Shown here: piece by piece, positions 17,654 through 28,076 of the stretch
Layout of the letters: every line of letters begins with the position of its first letter
Position numbering within the stretch: the first letter of the stretch is position 1
NCBI RefSeq assembly: GCF_900111885.1
Contig: NZ_FOKG01000005.1
Span: 62,001 to 126,000 of the forward strand
Length of the DNA: 64,000 nt
Source of the DNA: Amycolatopsis marina
GTDB taxonomy: Bacteria; Actinomycetota; Actinomycetes; Mycobacteriales; Pseudonocardiaceae
Reading direction: 5' to 3'
Translations under genes and position numbers: made by a program
The notes under the pieces: generated by a model
What the model was told of the DNA's origin: nothing
Databases searched by the model: none
The model's input: the letters and a program-made list of their open reading frames with translations, nothing else

Positions 17654-19498
17654 ATGCCTGCGCTGCGCTCTCGCACCACCACTCACGGCCGCAACGCCGC
17701 AGGGGCCCGTTCCCTGTGGCGCGCCACCGGAATGACCGACAGCGACTTCGGCAAGCCGATCGTCGCCATCGCCAACTCCTACACCCAGTTCGTCCCCGGC
17801 CACGTACACCTCAAGGACCTCGGCGAGATCGTCGCCGAGGGTGTCCGGGAGGCGGGCGGAGTCGCCAGGGAGTTCCACACCATCGCGGTTGACGACGGAA
17901 TCGCCATGGGGCACAGCGGCATGCTCTACTCGCTGCCCTCGCGGGAGATCATCGCGGATTCCGTGGAGTACATGGTCAACGCACACCAGGCGGACGCGCT
18001 GGTCTGCATCTCCAACTGCGACAAGATCACCCCCGGGATGCTCAACGCAGCCATGCGGCTGAACATCCCGGTGGTGTTCGTGTCCGGTGGGCCCATGGAG
18101 GCAGGCAAGGCCGTGGTGGTGGACGGCGTCGCGCACCCGTCCTCCGACCTGATCACCACGATCTCGGCCTCGGCCAATTCCGCGGTGGACGAGGCAGCTC
18201 TGTCCGAGGTGGAGCGTTCGGCCTGCCCCACGTGCGGCTCCTGCTCGGGCATGTTCACCGCGAACTCGATGAACTGCCTCACCGAGGCGCTCGGGCTCTC
18301 GCTGCCGGGTAACGGTTCGACGCTCGCCACCCACGCCGCACGGCGCACGCTGTTCAGCGACGCGGGCCGCACCGTGGTCGAACTGTGCAAGCGCTGGTAC
18401 GGCGAGGACGACGCCAGTGCGCTGCCGCGCTCCATCGCCAACAAGCACGCGTTCAACAACGCGATGGCGCTCGACATGGCCATGGGCGGATCCACGAACA
18501 CGGTGCTGCACATCCTCGCCGCCGCCCAAGAGGGCGAGATCGACTTCACGATCTCCGACATCGACAACATCGGCAGGCGCGTGCCCTGCCTGTCCAAAGT
18601 GGCGCCGAACTCGGACTACCACATGGAGGACGTGCACAGGGCGGGTGGCATTCCCGCCATCCTCGGCGAGCTGTACCGGGGCGGGCTGCTGCACACCGAC
18701 GTGACCTCGGTGCATACGCCGACCCTGCACGAGTGGCTGTGCACATGGGATATCCGGGCCGAGTCGCCTTCCGAGGCGGCCGTGGAACTGTTCCACGCGG
18801 CACCGGGTGGAGTCCGCACCACCGAAGCGTTCTCGACCACGAACCGCTGGTCCAGCCTCGACACCGACGCCGAGAACGGCTGTATCCACGATGTCGCGCA
18901 CGCCTACACCGCCGACGGTGGTCTGGCTGTGCTGCGCGGCAATCTCGCCGAGAGCGGCGCGGTCATCAAGTCGGCCGGTATCGACGAGTCGCTGTGGCGT
19001 TTCCAGGGCCCGGCACGGGTGCTGGAAAGCCAGGAGGAGGCCGTTTCGGCGATCCTCGGCAAGCAGATCCAGCCCGGCGAGGTCCTGGTGATCCGGTACG
19101 AGGGCCCCGCGGGTGGCCCCGGCATGCAGGAGATGCTGCACCCCACGGCGTTCCTCAAGGGCTCCGGCCTCGGCAAGAAGTGCGCGCTGATCACCGACGG
19201 CCGGTTCTCCGGCGGATCATCCGGAATATCGGTGGGACACATCTCCCCCGAGGCGGCGGCGGGCGGCCTCATCGGCCTCGTGCAGAACGGTGACGAGATC
19301 CTGCTCGACGTGCACGAGCGCACGCTGGAACTCCTCGTCGACCCTGAGGTGATCGCCGAACGCAGGGCCAAGATGGAGGCCAGCGAGCGGCCGTGGCAGC
19401 CGGTGGACCGGCAGCGACCCGTCACCGCCGCACTACGCGCCTACGCCCGGATGGCCACCTCGGCCGACACCGGCGCGGTCCGCGACGTCACCAAGTAG
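17654..19498 (+). CDS. ilvD: Dihydroxy-acid dehydratase
   Basis: 614-aa Fe-S dehydratase converting dihydroxy-isovalerate and dihydroxy-methylvalerate to 2-oxo acids, the step after IlvC. The N-terminal region reads [23 protein letters not shown]. Cluster ligands lie in [12 protein letters not shown] (near residue 120) and [19 protein letters not shown] (near 195). The C-terminal domain carries [17 protein letters not shown] and [20 protein letters not shown]. Its length and cysteine pattern match the E. coli-like form of the family. GGTGAG precedes ATG 17654. Unlike in M. tuberculosis, where ilvD is elsewhere (from memory), here it sits beside ilvBNC. Confidence 0.97.
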   Translation: MPALRSRTTTHGRNAAGARSLWRATGMTDSDFGKPIVAIANSYTQFVPGHVHLKDLGEIVAEGVREAGGVAREFHTIAVDDGIAMGHSGMLYSLPSREIIADSVEYMVNAHQADALVCISNCDKITPGMLNAAMRLNIPVVFVSGGPMEAGKAVVVDGVAHPSSDLITTISASANSAVDEAALSEVERSACPTCGSCSGMFTANSMNCLTEALGLSLPGNGSTLATHAARRTLFSDAGRTVVELCKRWYGEDDASALPRSIANKHAFNNAMALDMAMGGSTNTVLHILAAAQEGEIDFTISDIDNIGRRVPCLSKVAPNSDYHMEDVHRAGGIPAILGELYRGGLLHTDVTSVHTPTLHEWLCTWDIRAESPSEAAVELFHAAPGGVRTTEAFSTTNRWSSLDTDAENGCIHDVAHAYTADGGLAVLRGNLAESGAVIKSAGIDESLWRFQGPARVLESQEEAVSAILGKQIQPGEVLVIRYEGPAGGPGMQEMLHPTAFLKGSGLGKKCALITDGRFSGGSSGISVGHISPEAAAGGLIGLVQNGDEILLDVHERTLELLVDPEVIAERRAKMEASERPWQPVDRQRPVTAALRAYARMATSADTGAVRDVTK

Positions 19499-19503
19499 CG
19501 GTG

Positions 19504-19537
19504 CCGGTCCGGAATTCGTCGACGGATTCCGGACCGG
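19504..19537. terminator. Bidirectional terminator between ilvD and DoxX gene
   Basis: 12-bp perfect stem CCGGTCCGGAAT (19504-19515) with 19526-19537 and a 10-nt loop. It lies directly between the convergent stops of ilvD and the DoxX-family gene and has no T-run. It contains the 16-mer also present at 3550-3565. Confidence 0.75.
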
Positions 19538-20158
19538 TCAGCGGAAGACGACAAGCACCACGACCGAGGCCGCGGCGGCGATCAGCAGTCCCAGGATCGC
19601 GAACGGCATCGGCTTGCGGCGCCACGGCGTGTTCTTGTCCACCGCGATCCGGCCCGACCCGGTGAAGAGCAGTGCCAGCGCGGCGGCGCCGATCAACAGC
19701 TCGTACTCGAATCCCTGCTGCGGCCCCATGAAGAACCCGTTGCCGAACTTGACCGCGACGATGCTCGCGGCCACGCCAAGGATTCCGGCCGCACCGATCG
19801 GGGTGAACAGCCCGACCACCAGCAGCAGCCCGCCGCCCAGTTCCGTCAACGCCGTGATCCAGGACAGCAGTGTCGTCTGGCTGGTGAAACCGAATCCACC
19901 GAGCGCGTCCGCGAATCCACTGATACCCGGACCGTCGAACGCGCCGAACAGCTTCTGCAGTCCGTGCGCGGCCATTGTTCCGCCGAGCACGAGGCGCAGG
20001 ACGAGCAGCCCGAAATCGAGCCCCCCGTGCCACTGGGACGTCTGATCTCGCACGTCACTCGAAGAACTGCTGTCAACGTCGGACAGCAGGCTGGTCCGCC
20101 CTGGGTCATCAACCGCGGGAATCGACGTGGTCCTGGACTCATCATCGTGCGTACTCAC
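19538..20158 (-). CDS. DoxX-family membrane protein
   Basis: 206-aa protein with a ~45-residue polar Ser/Asp-rich N-terminal segment. The four-helix DoxX domain follows: FGLLVLRLVLGGTMAAHGLQKLFG, then SWITALTELGGGLLLVVGLFTPIGAAGIL, GFFMGPQQGFEYELLIGAAALALLFTGSG and a final helix IAAAASVVVLVVFR. DoxX proteins sit in the membrane. In M. tuberculosis a DoxX (Rv3005c) works with SodA and SseA in oxidative-stress defence and lies at the same place relative to ilvB1 and the antigen-6 gene. The start is GTG 20158. The enzymatic role of the family remains unclear. Confidence 0.86.
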   Translation of the reverse strand: MSTHDDESRTTSIPAVDDPGRTSLLSDVDSSSSSDVRDQTSQWHGGLDFGLLVLRLVLGGTMAAHGLQKLFGAFDGPGISGFADALGGFGFTSQTTLLSWITALTELGGGLLLVVGLFTPIGAAGILGVAASIVAVKFGNGFFMGPQQGFEYELLIGAAALALLFTGSGRIAVDKNTPWRRKPMPFAILGLLIAAAASVVVLVVFR

Positions 20159-20167
20159 CGGCGCAGA

Positions 20168-20638
20168 CTAGGGCATATCGGCCCGCGCTGGCGAGTCGCT
20201 CATCCGGGCACTCTCCCGTTCAGGAACGGTCACTGCCCGCCCCATCATGGACATATCCATGAACAGGAAAGACCACTGGTGGCCGTCCAGGTCGCGGAAA
20301 CCGCGCATGTACATGAACCCCTGGTCCTCCGGCTCGCCCAATGCCTCCCCGCCGGCTGCGACAACCCGGTCGAGCAACTCGTCGACCTGCTGCCCGCTGT
20401 CGGCGGAAAGGCCGATGATCACCTCGCTGCTCGTCGAGGTGTCGGTGATCTCCCGGTTCGTGAAACCCCGGAAGTAGGCCTCCGACTGCAGTATGACCGT
20501 GACCTCGTCACTGACGACCAGGAAGGCGGCGTTCTCGTCGGAGAACTGCTGGTTGAGCGAAAGGCCGATGGCGGTGAAGAAGTCGACCGACTTGGCCAGA
20601 TCCTTGACCGGCAGGTTGATGAAAGTCTTCGTGGACAC
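20168..20638 (-). CDS. VOC (glyoxalase/bleomycin-resistance fold) protein
   Basis: 156-aa protein with the paired beta-alpha-beta-beta-beta modules of the VOC superfamily: FINLPVKDLAKSVDFFTAIGLSLNQQF at the N-terminus and GFRDLDGHQWSFLFMDM at the end of the second module. These are the usual positions for metal or substrate ligands. The sequence resembles the lactoylglutathione-lyase-like proteins common in actinobacteria. No specific substrate can be assigned. GTG 20638 has GGGAG about 6 nt upstream. It is 9 nt upstream of the DoxX start on the same strand, so the two are likely co-transcribed, and the SRPBCC gene lies upstream. Confidence 0.85.
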   Translation of the reverse strand: MSTKTFINLPVKDLAKSVDFFTAIGLSLNQQFSDENAAFLVVSDEVTVILQSEAYFRGFTNREITDTSTSSEVIIGLSADSGQQVDELLDRVVAAGGEALGEPEDQGFMYMRGFRDLDGHQWSFLFMDMSMMGRAVTVPERESARMSDSPARADMP

Positions 20639-20689
20639 GGATTTCTCCCAGTTTCTCAGTTGGTCGAAAAATCAGAATCTGAGGACGAG

Positions 20690-21400
20690 TCAGGCTTCGA
20701 GGTACGTCTTCAGTGCGGCGAGGCGGTCACGCCAGTACGCCTTCATGCGCGCGGCGGCGTCGGACTCGGTCAACCTGTCGTGGGAGACCGCGACCAGAGC
20801 CTTCGCCTCGCCTTTCGGCAGGAAGGTGACGACGATCCGCGTGGATCCGTCCGCCCAGTCGGCCCTGAACGACTTCGGCGCCGTGGCGGTGCGCACGGCC
20901 AGATCGGCCTCCGGCAACCACTGTGTCCGCAGCGCTTCATCGGCGAACGCCGCGAAGAGACGGTCGACGGAAACCGCGATCGTCTTTGTCGCGCCCGCCG
21001 AGAAGTACCCGTCGCTTTTCTGCCCGGGCGCCCGCATTCCGCGCGCCTGCTCGTAGGCCACCGTGATGCTCTGCGCCCACCATCCGTCGACCTGGTGCTG
21101 CTCCACCAGCCAGCGGGCGATTTCGGTGTGCGTGTGCTGCGTGCCACCCCAGGCGTCGAGCAACGAGAACCACTCGTCCTGCCCCTTGCCTGTGCGTTCC
21201 CGGAGCGGGGCGTCGGGGAGTTTCTGCCCCCGAACCGGTTCGGCGGTCGGCTCGGTGGGTTCGACGGCCACCGCGCCGGACTCGGGCTGCCGCCCGGTGG
21301 CGGCCTTCTCGAGCAACCGGCGCCGAGCGGCGGTGTAGCTCTCACCGGTCTTGTCCATCCGGGCCCGGACGCCGGACTTGAAGGATTTCTGCCTGGTCAT
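20690..21400 (-). CDS. DUF4287-like plus SRPBCC (AHSA1-type) two-domain protein
   Basis: 236-aa protein. The N-terminal segment SGVRARMDKTGESYTAARR (about residues 9-27) is a short helical motif found in actinobacterial proteins. A DUF4287-like region follows (HTEIARWLVEQHQVDGWWAQSITVAYEQ, near 85-115). The C-terminal ~110 residues fit an SRPBCC/START-like fold (KTIAVSVDRLFAAFAD, GSTRIVVTFLPKGEAKALVAVSHDRL, YWRDRLAALKTYLEA). This fold usually binds hydrophobic ligands. ATG 21400 is preceded by GGGAG; the longer frame upstream is not needed. It is probably in one unit with the downstream VOC and DoxX genes. Function is unknown. Confidence 0.78.
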   Translation of the reverse strand: MTRQKSFKSGVRARMDKTGESYTAARRRLLEKAATGRQPESGAVAVEPTEPTAEPVRGQKLPDAPLRERTGKGQDEWFSLLDAWGGTQHTHTEIARWLVEQHQVDGWWAQSITVAYEQARGMRAPGQKSDGYFSAGATKTIAVSVDRLFAAFADEALRTQWLPEADLAVRTATAPKSFRADWADGSTRIVVTFLPKGEAKALVAVSHDRLTESDAAARMKAYWRDRLAALKTYLEA

Positions 21401-21412
21401 CACATGCTCCCT

Positions 21413-21450
21413 GTCAACAGCGCGGCCACAGAACTCACGCTCCTGTTGAC
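21413..21450. promoter_or_regulatory. Inverted repeat upstream of the SRPBCC gene
   Basis: GTCAACAG (21413-21420) and CTGTTGAC (21443-21450) form an 8-bp inverted repeat centred about 30 nt before the SRPBCC start. It could be an operator or overlapping -35 boxes (TTGAC on either strand). The rest of 21451-21638 shows nothing I can name. Confidence 0.35.
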
Positions 21451-21638
21451 CCCGCCGGATAGGGCATGCTGCCGGCACCCCGAGAACTCGCGGTTCCCTT
21501 TGCCCTCTCGAGCCCGATGGCGTGAGCACCGGATATGAGGGTGCGGCGCAGGATGACGCCGACCCTCAAACTACCCGGCCGCACTACTCGGCCGCAAGCA
21601 CGCGACTTCTTTGAGAATGCTCAGTGAGGGTTGCGCAC

Positions 21639-22553
21639 TCAGTACTCGCCGTGCACGAGGTTGTCCGGCAACTCCCCGTTGACCCAGCGCTCGATCTCGG
21701 CGGCCGCCACCGCGTAGGAACGCCGCTGCACGCCCCGCGCCGCCCCCGCCACGTGCGGAGTCAGCACCACTCCCTGAGCTGTCCACAGTGGATGATCCGA
21801 GGGCAGCGGTTCGGGATCGGTGACGTCGAGCGCCGCGCGAAGGCGCCCCCGCTCCAGCTCCGCGAGCAGCGCGCCGGTGTTCACGACCGGGCCGCGGGCC
21901 GCGTTCACCAGGATCGCCCCGTCGGGCATCTCGGCGAGAAATGCCGCGTCGACCATGCCGCGGGTCTTGGAAGTCAACGGCACCATCAGCGCCACGACGT
22001 CGTGCTCACCGAGCAGCTGCGGCAGCTCTTCGACGGCATGCACGCCTTCCCTTGCGGAAATACCCACCATGGTCACGCGGGTGTCGAACGGTTCGAGGCG
22101 GCCGCGTAGCTGCCTCCCGAGGTCGCCCGCGCCCACGATCAGCACCCGCTTGCCCTGCAGCGTGTCGGTGGTGCGCCTGGCCCACTGGCGGTTCTCCTGC
22201 AACGCCGTGAACTCCCGCAGCTCGCGGTACATCAGCAACAGCACGCCGACCACCCACTCCGCCGTGCTGCCGCCGTGCGCGCCCCGGCAGGTGGAGAGCA
22301 GAACTCCGTCGGGCAGGTCGCCGATCCAGTCCTCGGCACCCGCGGACAGCAGCTGGATCAGCTTCAGCCGGGGCAGGCCCTCGAAGAACTCGTCGGTCGT
22401 CTCGGCGGGATGAAACTTGGGGATCAGCACCTCCGCTTCGCGGGCCTGCGGGGGTAACGGTTCACCCCACTGGTAACGCACCGGCCGGACGCCGGCGACC
22501 TCGGACAGGGCGATCATCCCGTCCTCGTCGGGGACAAGCACCGTAACCGTCAT
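21639..22553 (-). CDS. D-2-hydroxyacid dehydrogenase (NAD-binding)
   Basis: 304-aa member of the phosphoglycerate/formate dehydrogenase-like family. It has the Rossmann motif KRVLIVGAGDLGRQLRGRLEPF near residue 140, ILVNAARGPVVNTGALL, and the catalytic-acid/His region VTDPEPLPSDHPLWTAQGVVLTPHVAG. It is a short form lacking regulatory domains, closest to glyoxylate/hydroxypyruvate reductase types. Substrate is unassigned; the catalytic Arg is probably the one in NAARG. ATG 22553 gives the expected N-terminus MTVTVLVPDEDG. It is divergent from the lipoprotein gene with 103 nt between starts, so the promoters share that gap. Confidence 0.9.
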   Translation of the reverse strand: MTVTVLVPDEDGMIALSEVAGVRPVRYQWGEPLPPQAREAEVLIPKFHPAETTDEFFEGLPRLKLIQLLSAGAEDWIGDLPDGVLLSTCRGAHGGSTAEWVVGVLLLMYRELREFTALQENRQWARRTTDTLQGKRVLIVGAGDLGRQLRGRLEPFDTRVTMVGISAREGVHAVEELPQLLGEHDVVALMVPLTSKTRGMVDAAFLAEMPDGAILVNAARGPVVNTGALLAELERGRLRAALDVTDPEPLPSDHPLWTAQGVVLTPHVAGAARGVQRRSYAVAAAEIERWVNGELPDNLVHGEY

Positions 22554-22656
22554 GATCACCACGGTAGCCACCTCCGGCGTCCGGCGTCGGCCGGCCGCCC
22601 GTGTCCGGGCCACCGCTTACCCGAGGCTCACGGACATCGACCTACCCTCTCTCGTT

Positions 22657-23859
22657 GTGGGACCCCGTTCCAGGAGAAGCCCGGCGTGGCCGCTGGCCCT
22701 GCTTGCCAGCGGCGCCCTCATGCTGACCAGCTGCGCCGACTTCGACGACTCCGCGTCGGGACAGACCTGGGAGCCCGCCCCGGACCTGACCCCCCAGGCC
22801 GGGCCGCAGCCGCAACTTCCCGAGGCGGGTGGCACCAGCCAGGGACCGCCGAAGGGATCGGCGCCGACGCCCGTGCCGCCACCGGACGGCTGCAAGGACT
22901 TCAACAAGGCGGTCATCGCCACCTGCCTCGACAGGATCTCCGCCGTGGCCGCGCTACCGGCCGCGGGCTCGACGATCGGCGCGTTGGCGGCCGAACGAAT
23001 CAGTGGCAGTGTGCTCAGGGTCTCCAGCGAGCCCGGCGCCTCACCCAAGGAGATCGCCTCCTTCGACGTGGACGCGAGCGGTGACGGCGGGCTCACCGGG
23101 CTGGCCCTCTCCCCCAGTTACTCCGAGGACCGGCTCGTGTTCGCCTACCTGACCACGGAAAAGGACAACCGGGTCGTGCGGTTCGCGGAGGGGCAGCCGC
23201 CGAAGCCCGTGCTCACCGGCATTCCGAAGGGTCCGAAGGGCAACCGTGGGGTGCTGCTCGCCGATTCGGACGGCGCGCTGCTGGTGGCCACCGGTGACGC
23301 GGGCGATCCCGCCGCGGCCGCGGACCCGAAGTCGCTCGCGGGCAAGATGCTGCGCATCGACACCTCGGGCAAGCCGGCCAAGGGCAATCCGACCACGGGC
23401 TCGCGGGTGCTCGCCAGTGGGCTGCAGGCGCCCGGCGGGATCTGCGAGTCCACCGACGGTTCCCGAACCTGGGTGACCGACCGCGCCGACGGCAGGGACG
23501 TCATGTACCGGGTCGAACCGGGAACGACCCTGACCACCCCGGTCTGGTCGTGGCCCGATCAGCCTGGTGTGGCCGGGTGCACCGACTGGTCCGACGTCCT
23601 GATCGTGGCCACCTCGAAGGCGGGCAACCTGCAGAACCTCCCGGTCACCGAGGAGGGAGCCGTCAGCGGCAAGCCGTCGGTGACGATGGACGGCGAGAAC
23701 GGGAACAGCTTCGGCAGGCTCACCGGGATGGACGTCGTGAACCCCGACTTCGTGGTGGCGGGCACGGCGAACAAGGACGGCGGAGATCCGGTGTCCAGCG
23801 ACGATCGCGTCGTGCTGATCTCCAGGCAGATGACCCCGGCAGGGAACGGCAGGGACTGA
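22657..23859 (+). CDS. lppZ: LppZ-like PQQ-type sugar dehydrogenase lipoprotein
   Basis: 400-aa exported lipoprotein. It has a positively charged N-terminus, the hydrophobic stretch WPLALLASGALML, and lipobox LTSC with the acylated Cys at residue 26. A Pro-rich linker (~30-80) precedes a six-bladed propeller of the glucose/sorbosone dehydrogenase family: GLTGLALSPSYSEDRLVFAYLT, GNRGVLLADSDGALLVATGD, LASGLQAPGGICES. The GTG at 22657 was chosen because it gives a proper signal peptide. The M. tuberculosis orthologue LppZ (Rv3006) has the same syntenic place. The catalytic residues for PQQ binding were not verified, so real sugar oxidation is uncertain. The symbol rests on synteny plus domain match. 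Confidence 0.84.
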   Translation: MGPRSRRSPAWPLALLASGALMLTSCADFDDSASGQTWEPAPDLTPQAGPQPQLPEAGGTSQGPPKGSAPTPVPPPDGCKDFNKAVIATCLDRISAVAALPAAGSTIGALAAERISGSVLRVSSEPGASPKEIASFDVDASGDGGLTGLALSPSYSEDRLVFAYLTTEKDNRVVRFAEGQPPKPVLTGIPKGPKGNRGVLLADSDGALLVATGDAGDPAAAADPKSLAGKMLRIDTSGKPAKGNPTTGSRVLASGLQAPGGICESTDGSRTWVTDRADGRDVMYRVEPGTTLTTPVWSWPDQPGVAGCTDWSDVLIVATSKAGNLQNLPVTEEGAVSGKPSVTMDGENGNSFGRLTGMDVVNPDFVVAGTANKDGGDPVSSDDRVVLISRQMTPAGNGRD

Positions 23860-23874
23860 CCCTCCGCCCCCTGC

Positions 23875-24363
23875 TCAGCGGGCCCGGACGTCGAGCACGG
23901 CGGCGAGCAGTGACGTCGCGGCGGCCACAGTCGCCAGTACCCGTCCCGATCCCGTCCCGATGGCGATGCCTGCCTCCTCCAGCAGCGCCCGCTGCTCGGT
24001 GCCGAACTGCCAGCCGAGGGTGAACCAGCCGATCAGCAGCAGCGCGAGCGCCACCGAGGCCGCGACCAGCCACAACTGCGGGAGCCCCGCCACCCGCACC
24101 GCACGGATCTGGCCGGTCAGGGCGACCGCGAACCCGGTCAGCAGCAGGACCAGTGCGGGGAACCAGGCGAAGAACCCGGCCTTCCACACGTCGCGGACGA
24201 CATCGTCCTGCGGCAGTTCGGCCAATGCCGCGATCAGATCGGGATTCGCCGCACCGAGGACGGTCCAGGGCAGGAACAACGACCCGAGCGCGAGCAGCCC
24301 CGCGGCGAGGCCGAGCCACTCGCGCCACGTCACCGCCGCAGGGCGGACGCGGGGCAGGCTCAA
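23875..24363 (-). CDS. Small four-helix membrane protein
   Basis: 162-aa integral membrane protein with hydrophobic helices at about residues 15-36 ([21 protein letters not shown]), 65-85 ([17 protein letters not shown]), 94-115 ([20 protein letters not shown]) and 140-158. Between helices 1 and 2 lies an acidic loop ([13 protein letters not shown]). No family that I recognise. Its ATG overlaps the gatB stop by 4 nt, so it is translated from the gat transcript, probably by termination-reinitiation. Why a membrane protein should be coupled to the amidotransferase is not evident. It is convergent with the lipoprotein gene, 15 nt away. Confidence 0.8.
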   Translation of the reverse strand: MSLPRVRPAAVTWREWLGLAAGLLALGSLFLPWTVLGAANPDLIAALAELPQDDVVRDVWKAGFFAWFPALVLLLTGFAVALTGQIRAVRVAGLPQLWLVAASVALALLLIGWFTLGWQFGTEQRALLEEAGIAIGTGSGRVLATVAAATSLLAAVLDVRAR

Positions 24364-25868
24364 CTGCCGTTGACCCTTTCCAGGATCAGCTCGCGGACCC
24401 GCTTGGCGTCGGCCTGCCCCTTGGTCGTCTTCATCACGGCACCGACGATCGCGCCCGCCGCCTGGACCTTTCCGCCACGGATCTTCTCCGCGACGTCCGG
24501 CGCGGCGGCCAGGGCCTCGTCCACGGCCGTGAGCAGCGCGGAGTCGTCCGAGACGACCTTGAGATCACGCTTCTCCACGACCTCGTCCGGCTCGCCCTCG
24601 CCCTCCAGCACACCCTGGACGACCTCACGGCCCATCTTGTTGGTCAGCTCGCCGGAACCGACCAGCTCGATCACCCGTGCGACCTGGACGGGCTTGATCG
24701 GCAGCTCCGCCAGCTCGACCTCACGCGTGTTGGCCTGCTGGGTCAGGTACTGCACCCACCAGCTCCTGGCCTCCCCTGGCGCCGCGCCCGCGTCCACAGT
24801 GGCCGCGACCAGGTCGGCCGCGCCGGTGTTGAGCAGATCGCGCAGCTCCTCGTCGGTGAGGTTCCACTCGTCCTTGATCCGCTTGCGCCGTTCCCACGGC
24901 AGTTCCGGCAGGGTCTGGCGCAGCTGCTCGACCCACTCCCGCGTCGGTGCGATCGGCACCAGGTCCGGCTCGGGGAAGTAGCGGTAGTCCTCGGCCGTCT
25001 CCTTGGTACGTCCCGGCGAGGTGCTGCCGTCGGACTCCTGGAAGTGCCTCGTCTCCTGCTTGATGGTGCCGCCGTCAAGCAGCACGGCTCCCTGCCGGGT
25101 CATCTCGTAGCGCACCGCCCGCTCGACACTGCGCAGCGAGTTGACGTTCTTCGTCTCGGTACGGGTGCCGAACTCGGTCGCGTCCTTCGCCATCAGCGAG
25201 ACGTTGGCGTCACAGCGCAGCGACCCCTGGTCCATCCGCACGTCGGAGACGTCCAGCGCCCGCAGCAGGTCACGCAGCGCGGTCACGTAGGCGCGGGCGA
25301 CCTCCGGGGCACGGGCGCCCATGCCGGTGATCGGCTTGGTGACGATCTCGATGAGCGGCACACCGGCCCTGTTGTAGTCCAGCAGCGAGTGTTCCGCCCC
25401 GTGGATCCGGCCCGTCGCACCGCCGACGTGCAGCGACTTGCCGGTGTCCTCCTCCATGTGCGCGCGCTCGATCTCCACCCGCACGACCTCGCCGTCGTCC
25501 AGCGGGACGTCGAGGTAGCCGCTGAAGGCGATCGGCTCGTCGTACTGCGAGGTCTGGAAGTTCTTCGGCATGTCCGGGTAGAAGTAGTTCTTCCTCGCGA
25601 ACCTGCACCACGACGCGATCTCGCAGTTCAGCGCGAGCCCGATCCGCATCGCCGACTCGACGGCCTTGCCGTTGACCACCGGAAGCGCTCCCGGCATTCC
25701 GAGGCAGGTCGGGCAGACATGGGTGTTCGGCTCGCCGCCGAACTCGTTCACGCAGCCGCAGAACATCTTCGTCGCGGTGGACAGCTCGACGTGCACCTCG
25801 AGCCCGAGTACCGGGTCGAATCGGGAGATGACCTCGTCGTAGTCCATCAGTTCGACCAGCGCGGTCAC
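24360..25868 (-). CDS. gatB: Asp/Glu-tRNA(Asn/Gln) amidotransferase subunit B
   Basis: 502-aa GatB, the kinase/transferase subunit of GatCAB, which converts Glu-tRNA-Gln (and Asp-tRNA-Asn) to the amide forms using ATP. The N-terminal GatB domain opens [13 protein letters not shown]. It has metal-binding cysteines in MFCGCVNEF and [17 protein letters not shown], and [17 protein letters not shown] further on. The C-terminal YqeY-like tail domain ([31 protein letters not shown]) binds tRNA. It overlaps gatA by 4 nt and the downstream membrane protein by 4 nt. In mycobacteria pfkA lies between gatB and gatA (from memory); here they are fused tightly. Confidence 0.97.
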   Translation of the reverse strand: MTALVELMDYDEVISRFDPVLGLEVHVELSTATKMFCGCVNEFGGEPNTHVCPTCLGMPGALPVVNGKAVESAMRIGLALNCEIASWCRFARKNYFYPDMPKNFQTSQYDEPIAFSGYLDVPLDDGEVVRVEIERAHMEEDTGKSLHVGGATGRIHGAEHSLLDYNRAGVPLIEIVTKPITGMGARAPEVARAYVTALRDLLRALDVSDVRMDQGSLRCDANVSLMAKDATEFGTRTETKNVNSLRSVERAVRYEMTRQGAVLLDGGTIKQETRHFQESDGSTSPGRTKETAEDYRYFPEPDLVPIAPTREWVEQLRQTLPELPWERRKRIKDEWNLTDEELRDLLNTGAADLVAATVDAGAAPGEARSWWVQYLTQQANTREVELAELPIKPVQVARVIELVGSGELTNKMGREVVQGVLEGEGEPDEVVEKRDLKVVSDDSALLTAVDEALAAAPDVAEKIRGGKVQAAGAIVGAVMKTTKGQADAKRVRELILERVNGS

Positions 25869-27421
25869 AGTGCCGCTCCCTTCAGCTCCGGCACGCGGTT
25901 GAGCAACGGGCCTTCGGCGGCGTCGCGGGCCGTCTCGTAGGCCGCACCGACGCGGTACAGCCGGTCATCGGCCAGCGCGGGGGCCATGATCTGCAACCCG
26001 ACCGGCAGCCCGTCATCGGCTGAAAGGCCACTTGGCACGCTCATCGCGGCATTGCCCGCCAGGTTGGACGGGATGGTGCACAGGTCCGCGAGGTACATCG
26101 CCATCGGATCGTCCGCCCGCTCGCCGATCTTGAACGCCGTGGTCGGCGTCGTCGGCGAGACCAGCACGTCGACCCGCTCGAACGCCGCGTCGAAGTCCCG
26201 CGAGATGAGCGTGCGCACCTTCTGCGCCGAGCCGTAGTACGCGTCGTAGTAACCCGAGGACAGCGCGTAGGTGCCGAGCATGATCCGGCGCTTGACCTCG
26301 GCGCCGAAGCCGGCCTCCCGGGTCAGCGACATGACCTCCTCGGCACTGCGCGTGCCGTCGTCGCCGACGCGAAGGCCGTAGCGCATGGCGTCGAACCGGG
26401 CGAGGTTCGAGGAGCACTCGCTCGGCGCGATCAGGTAGTAGGCAGGCAGCGCGAGGGTGAAGTTCGGGCAGGACACCTCGACGACCTCGGCACCCAACTC
26501 ACGCAGCTGCTGCACGGCGGCCTCGAAGGAGGTCAGCACACCGGGCTGGTAACCCTCACCACCCGCCGAAGCACTCCCTCCCGCTGAGGCGGCATTACCG
26601 CTGAACTCCCGCACGACACCGACGCGGACGCCGGTGAGGTCACCGCGTGCGCCTTCGCGGGCGGCCGCGACGACAGCGGGCACCGGCGCGTCGACCGAGG
26701 TCGCGTCCAGCGGGTCGTGCCCGCCGATCACCTCGTGCAACAGGGCTGCGTCCAGCACGGTCCGTGCGCACGGACCCGCCTGGTCGAGGGAGGACGAGAA
26801 CGCGACAAGGCCGTACCGGGACACGCCGCCGTAGGTCGGCTTGACCCCGACCGTGCCGGTCACGGAGCCGGGCTGGCGGATCGAGCCACCGGTGTCGGTG
26901 CCGATCGCCAGCGGCGCCTCGAAAGCAGCCAGCGACGCCGACGAGCCACCGCCGGAGCCACCGGGGATCCGGTCGCGGTCCCAGGGGTTGCGGGTCGGCC
27001 CGAAGGCGGAGTTCTCGGTGGAGGAGCCCATCGCGAACTCGTCCATGTTGGTCTTGCCGAGGATCGGCACACCGGCCTCGCGGAGCCTGCGGGTGACCGT
27101 GGCGTCGTACGGCGGCAGCCAGCCCTCGAGCGTCCTGGAACCACAGGTGGTGGGGATGCCCTCGGTGGTCAGCACGTCCTTCAGCGCCAGCGGCACTCCG
27201 GCCAGCGGCGACGCCGGCTGCTCGCCCGAGGCGATCCGCGCGTCCACCGCGCGGGCGGCGTCGAGCGCACCCTCGGTGTCGACGTGCAGGAACGCGTGCA
27301 CGGCGCCGTCGACCTCCTCGATGCGGTCGAGGTGGGCCTGCGTCACCTCCACGGAGGAGACCTCGCGAGCGTGGATCCGGCCGGCCAGCTCGGCCGCCGT
27401 CAATCTTGTCAGGTCGCTCAT
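25865..27421 (-). CDS. gatA: Asp/Glu-tRNA(Asn/Gln) amidotransferase subunit A
   Basis: 518-aa amidase-signature protein, the glutaminase subunit of GatCAB that feeds ammonia to GatB. The Ser-cisSer-Lys machinery is visible: Lys in [15 protein letters not shown], cis-Ser in [14 protein letters not shown], and the nucleophile region [25 protein letters not shown]. An insertion rich in Gly/Ala/Ser ([19 protein letters not shown], near 290) is longer than usual and probably a surface loop. ATG 27421 is favoured over an upstream in-frame codon because homologues start [12 protein letters not shown]. It lies 73 nt downstream of gatC. Confidence 0.97.
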   Translation of the reverse strand: MSDLTRLTAAELAGRIHAREVSSVEVTQAHLDRIEEVDGAVHAFLHVDTEGALDAARAVDARIASGEQPASPLAGVPLALKDVLTTEGIPTTCGSRTLEGWLPPYDATVTRRLREAGVPILGKTNMDEFAMGSSTENSAFGPTRNPWDRDRIPGGSGGGSSASLAAFEAPLAIGTDTGGSIRQPGSVTGTVGVKPTYGGVSRYGLVAFSSSLDQAGPCARTVLDAALLHEVIGGHDPLDATSVDAPVPAVVAAAREGARGDLTGVRVGVVREFSGNAASAGGSASAGGEGYQPGVLTSFEAAVQQLRELGAEVVEVSCPNFTLALPAYYLIAPSECSSNLARFDAMRYGLRVGDDGTRSAEEVMSLTREAGFGAEVKRRIMLGTYALSSGYYDAYYGSAQKVRTLISRDFDAAFERVDVLVSPTTPTTAFKIGERADDPMAMYLADLCTIPSNLAGNAAMSVPSGLSADDGLPVGLQIMAPALADDRLYRVGAAYETARDAAEGPLLNRVPELKGAAL

Positions 27422-27494
27422 GCTTCTTGCCTCATTCGCCGACGGGCTGCACATCGCTCAGTGCCGTACCCGAACTGGTCACGGTGCCGGTCGC

Positions 27495-27794
27495 TCACTG
27501 CTCATCCCCCAGAATCTGCGGCACCCGGAACCGGCCTTCCTCGGCGGCGGGCGCACCGGAGAGCGCCTGCTCCTGGGTGAGCCCCGGCCGGACCACGTCC
27601 TCACGGAACACGTTGGTCAGCGGCACGGCGTGCGAGGTCGGCGGGATGTCGGAGTTCGCGACCTCGCCCACCTTCGCCACCGCGTCCAGGATCTGGTCGA
27701 GCTGCCCGGCGAAGGTGTTCAGCTCCTCGTCGGTGACGGCCAGCCTGGCCAGCCTGGCGAGATGCGCGACTTCGTCGCGGGAAATATTGGGCAC
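27495..27794 (-). CDS. gatC: Asp/Glu-tRNA(Asn/Gln) amidotransferase subunit C
   Basis: 99-aa GatC, the small belt-like subunit that stabilises GatA and anchors it to GatB. It has the family start [22 protein letters not shown], a helix followed by [16 protein letters not shown], and an extended C-terminus with [20 protein letters not shown]. The start is the GTG at 27794; homologues begin [13 protein letters not shown], and longer frames upstream are unconvincing. First gene of gatC-gatA-gatB on the minus strand, divergent from the ACT-domain gene (282 nt between starts). Confidence 0.95.
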   Translation of the reverse strand: MPNISRDEVAHLARLARLAVTDEELNTFAGQLDQILDAVAKVGEVANSDIPPTSHAVPLTNVFREDVVRPGLTQEQALSGAPAAEEGRFRVPQILGDEQ

Positions 27795-28076
27795 GCGGGT
27801 GTCTCCCGGGGTGTGCTGGTCGGGTGCGGTTCGAAGGGGCAATTCTATGGCGCGACCATCCCAGGACTCGACCGGGTTACCGTGCAGGGTGTGCGCTCGC
27901 GCGGATGACGGCACGGGCAGCGGGAGAGCACAAGACGATCTCGCTAGGCGGACGGCGGGCCCAGCCGTGGGTCCGGTCTGCCACAATCGGCGGCCGGTAC
28001 GAGCAAGCATGGCGGCCGGTGCGCAGGAACGCCCTCCACGGCAAGGCTGGAGCGGCAGACCCGAGAGGGGTTCGCG

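Noticed and set aside
24153..25940. 595-codon plus-strand frame over gatB
   Set aside because: Antisense shadow; gatB is certain on the other strand.
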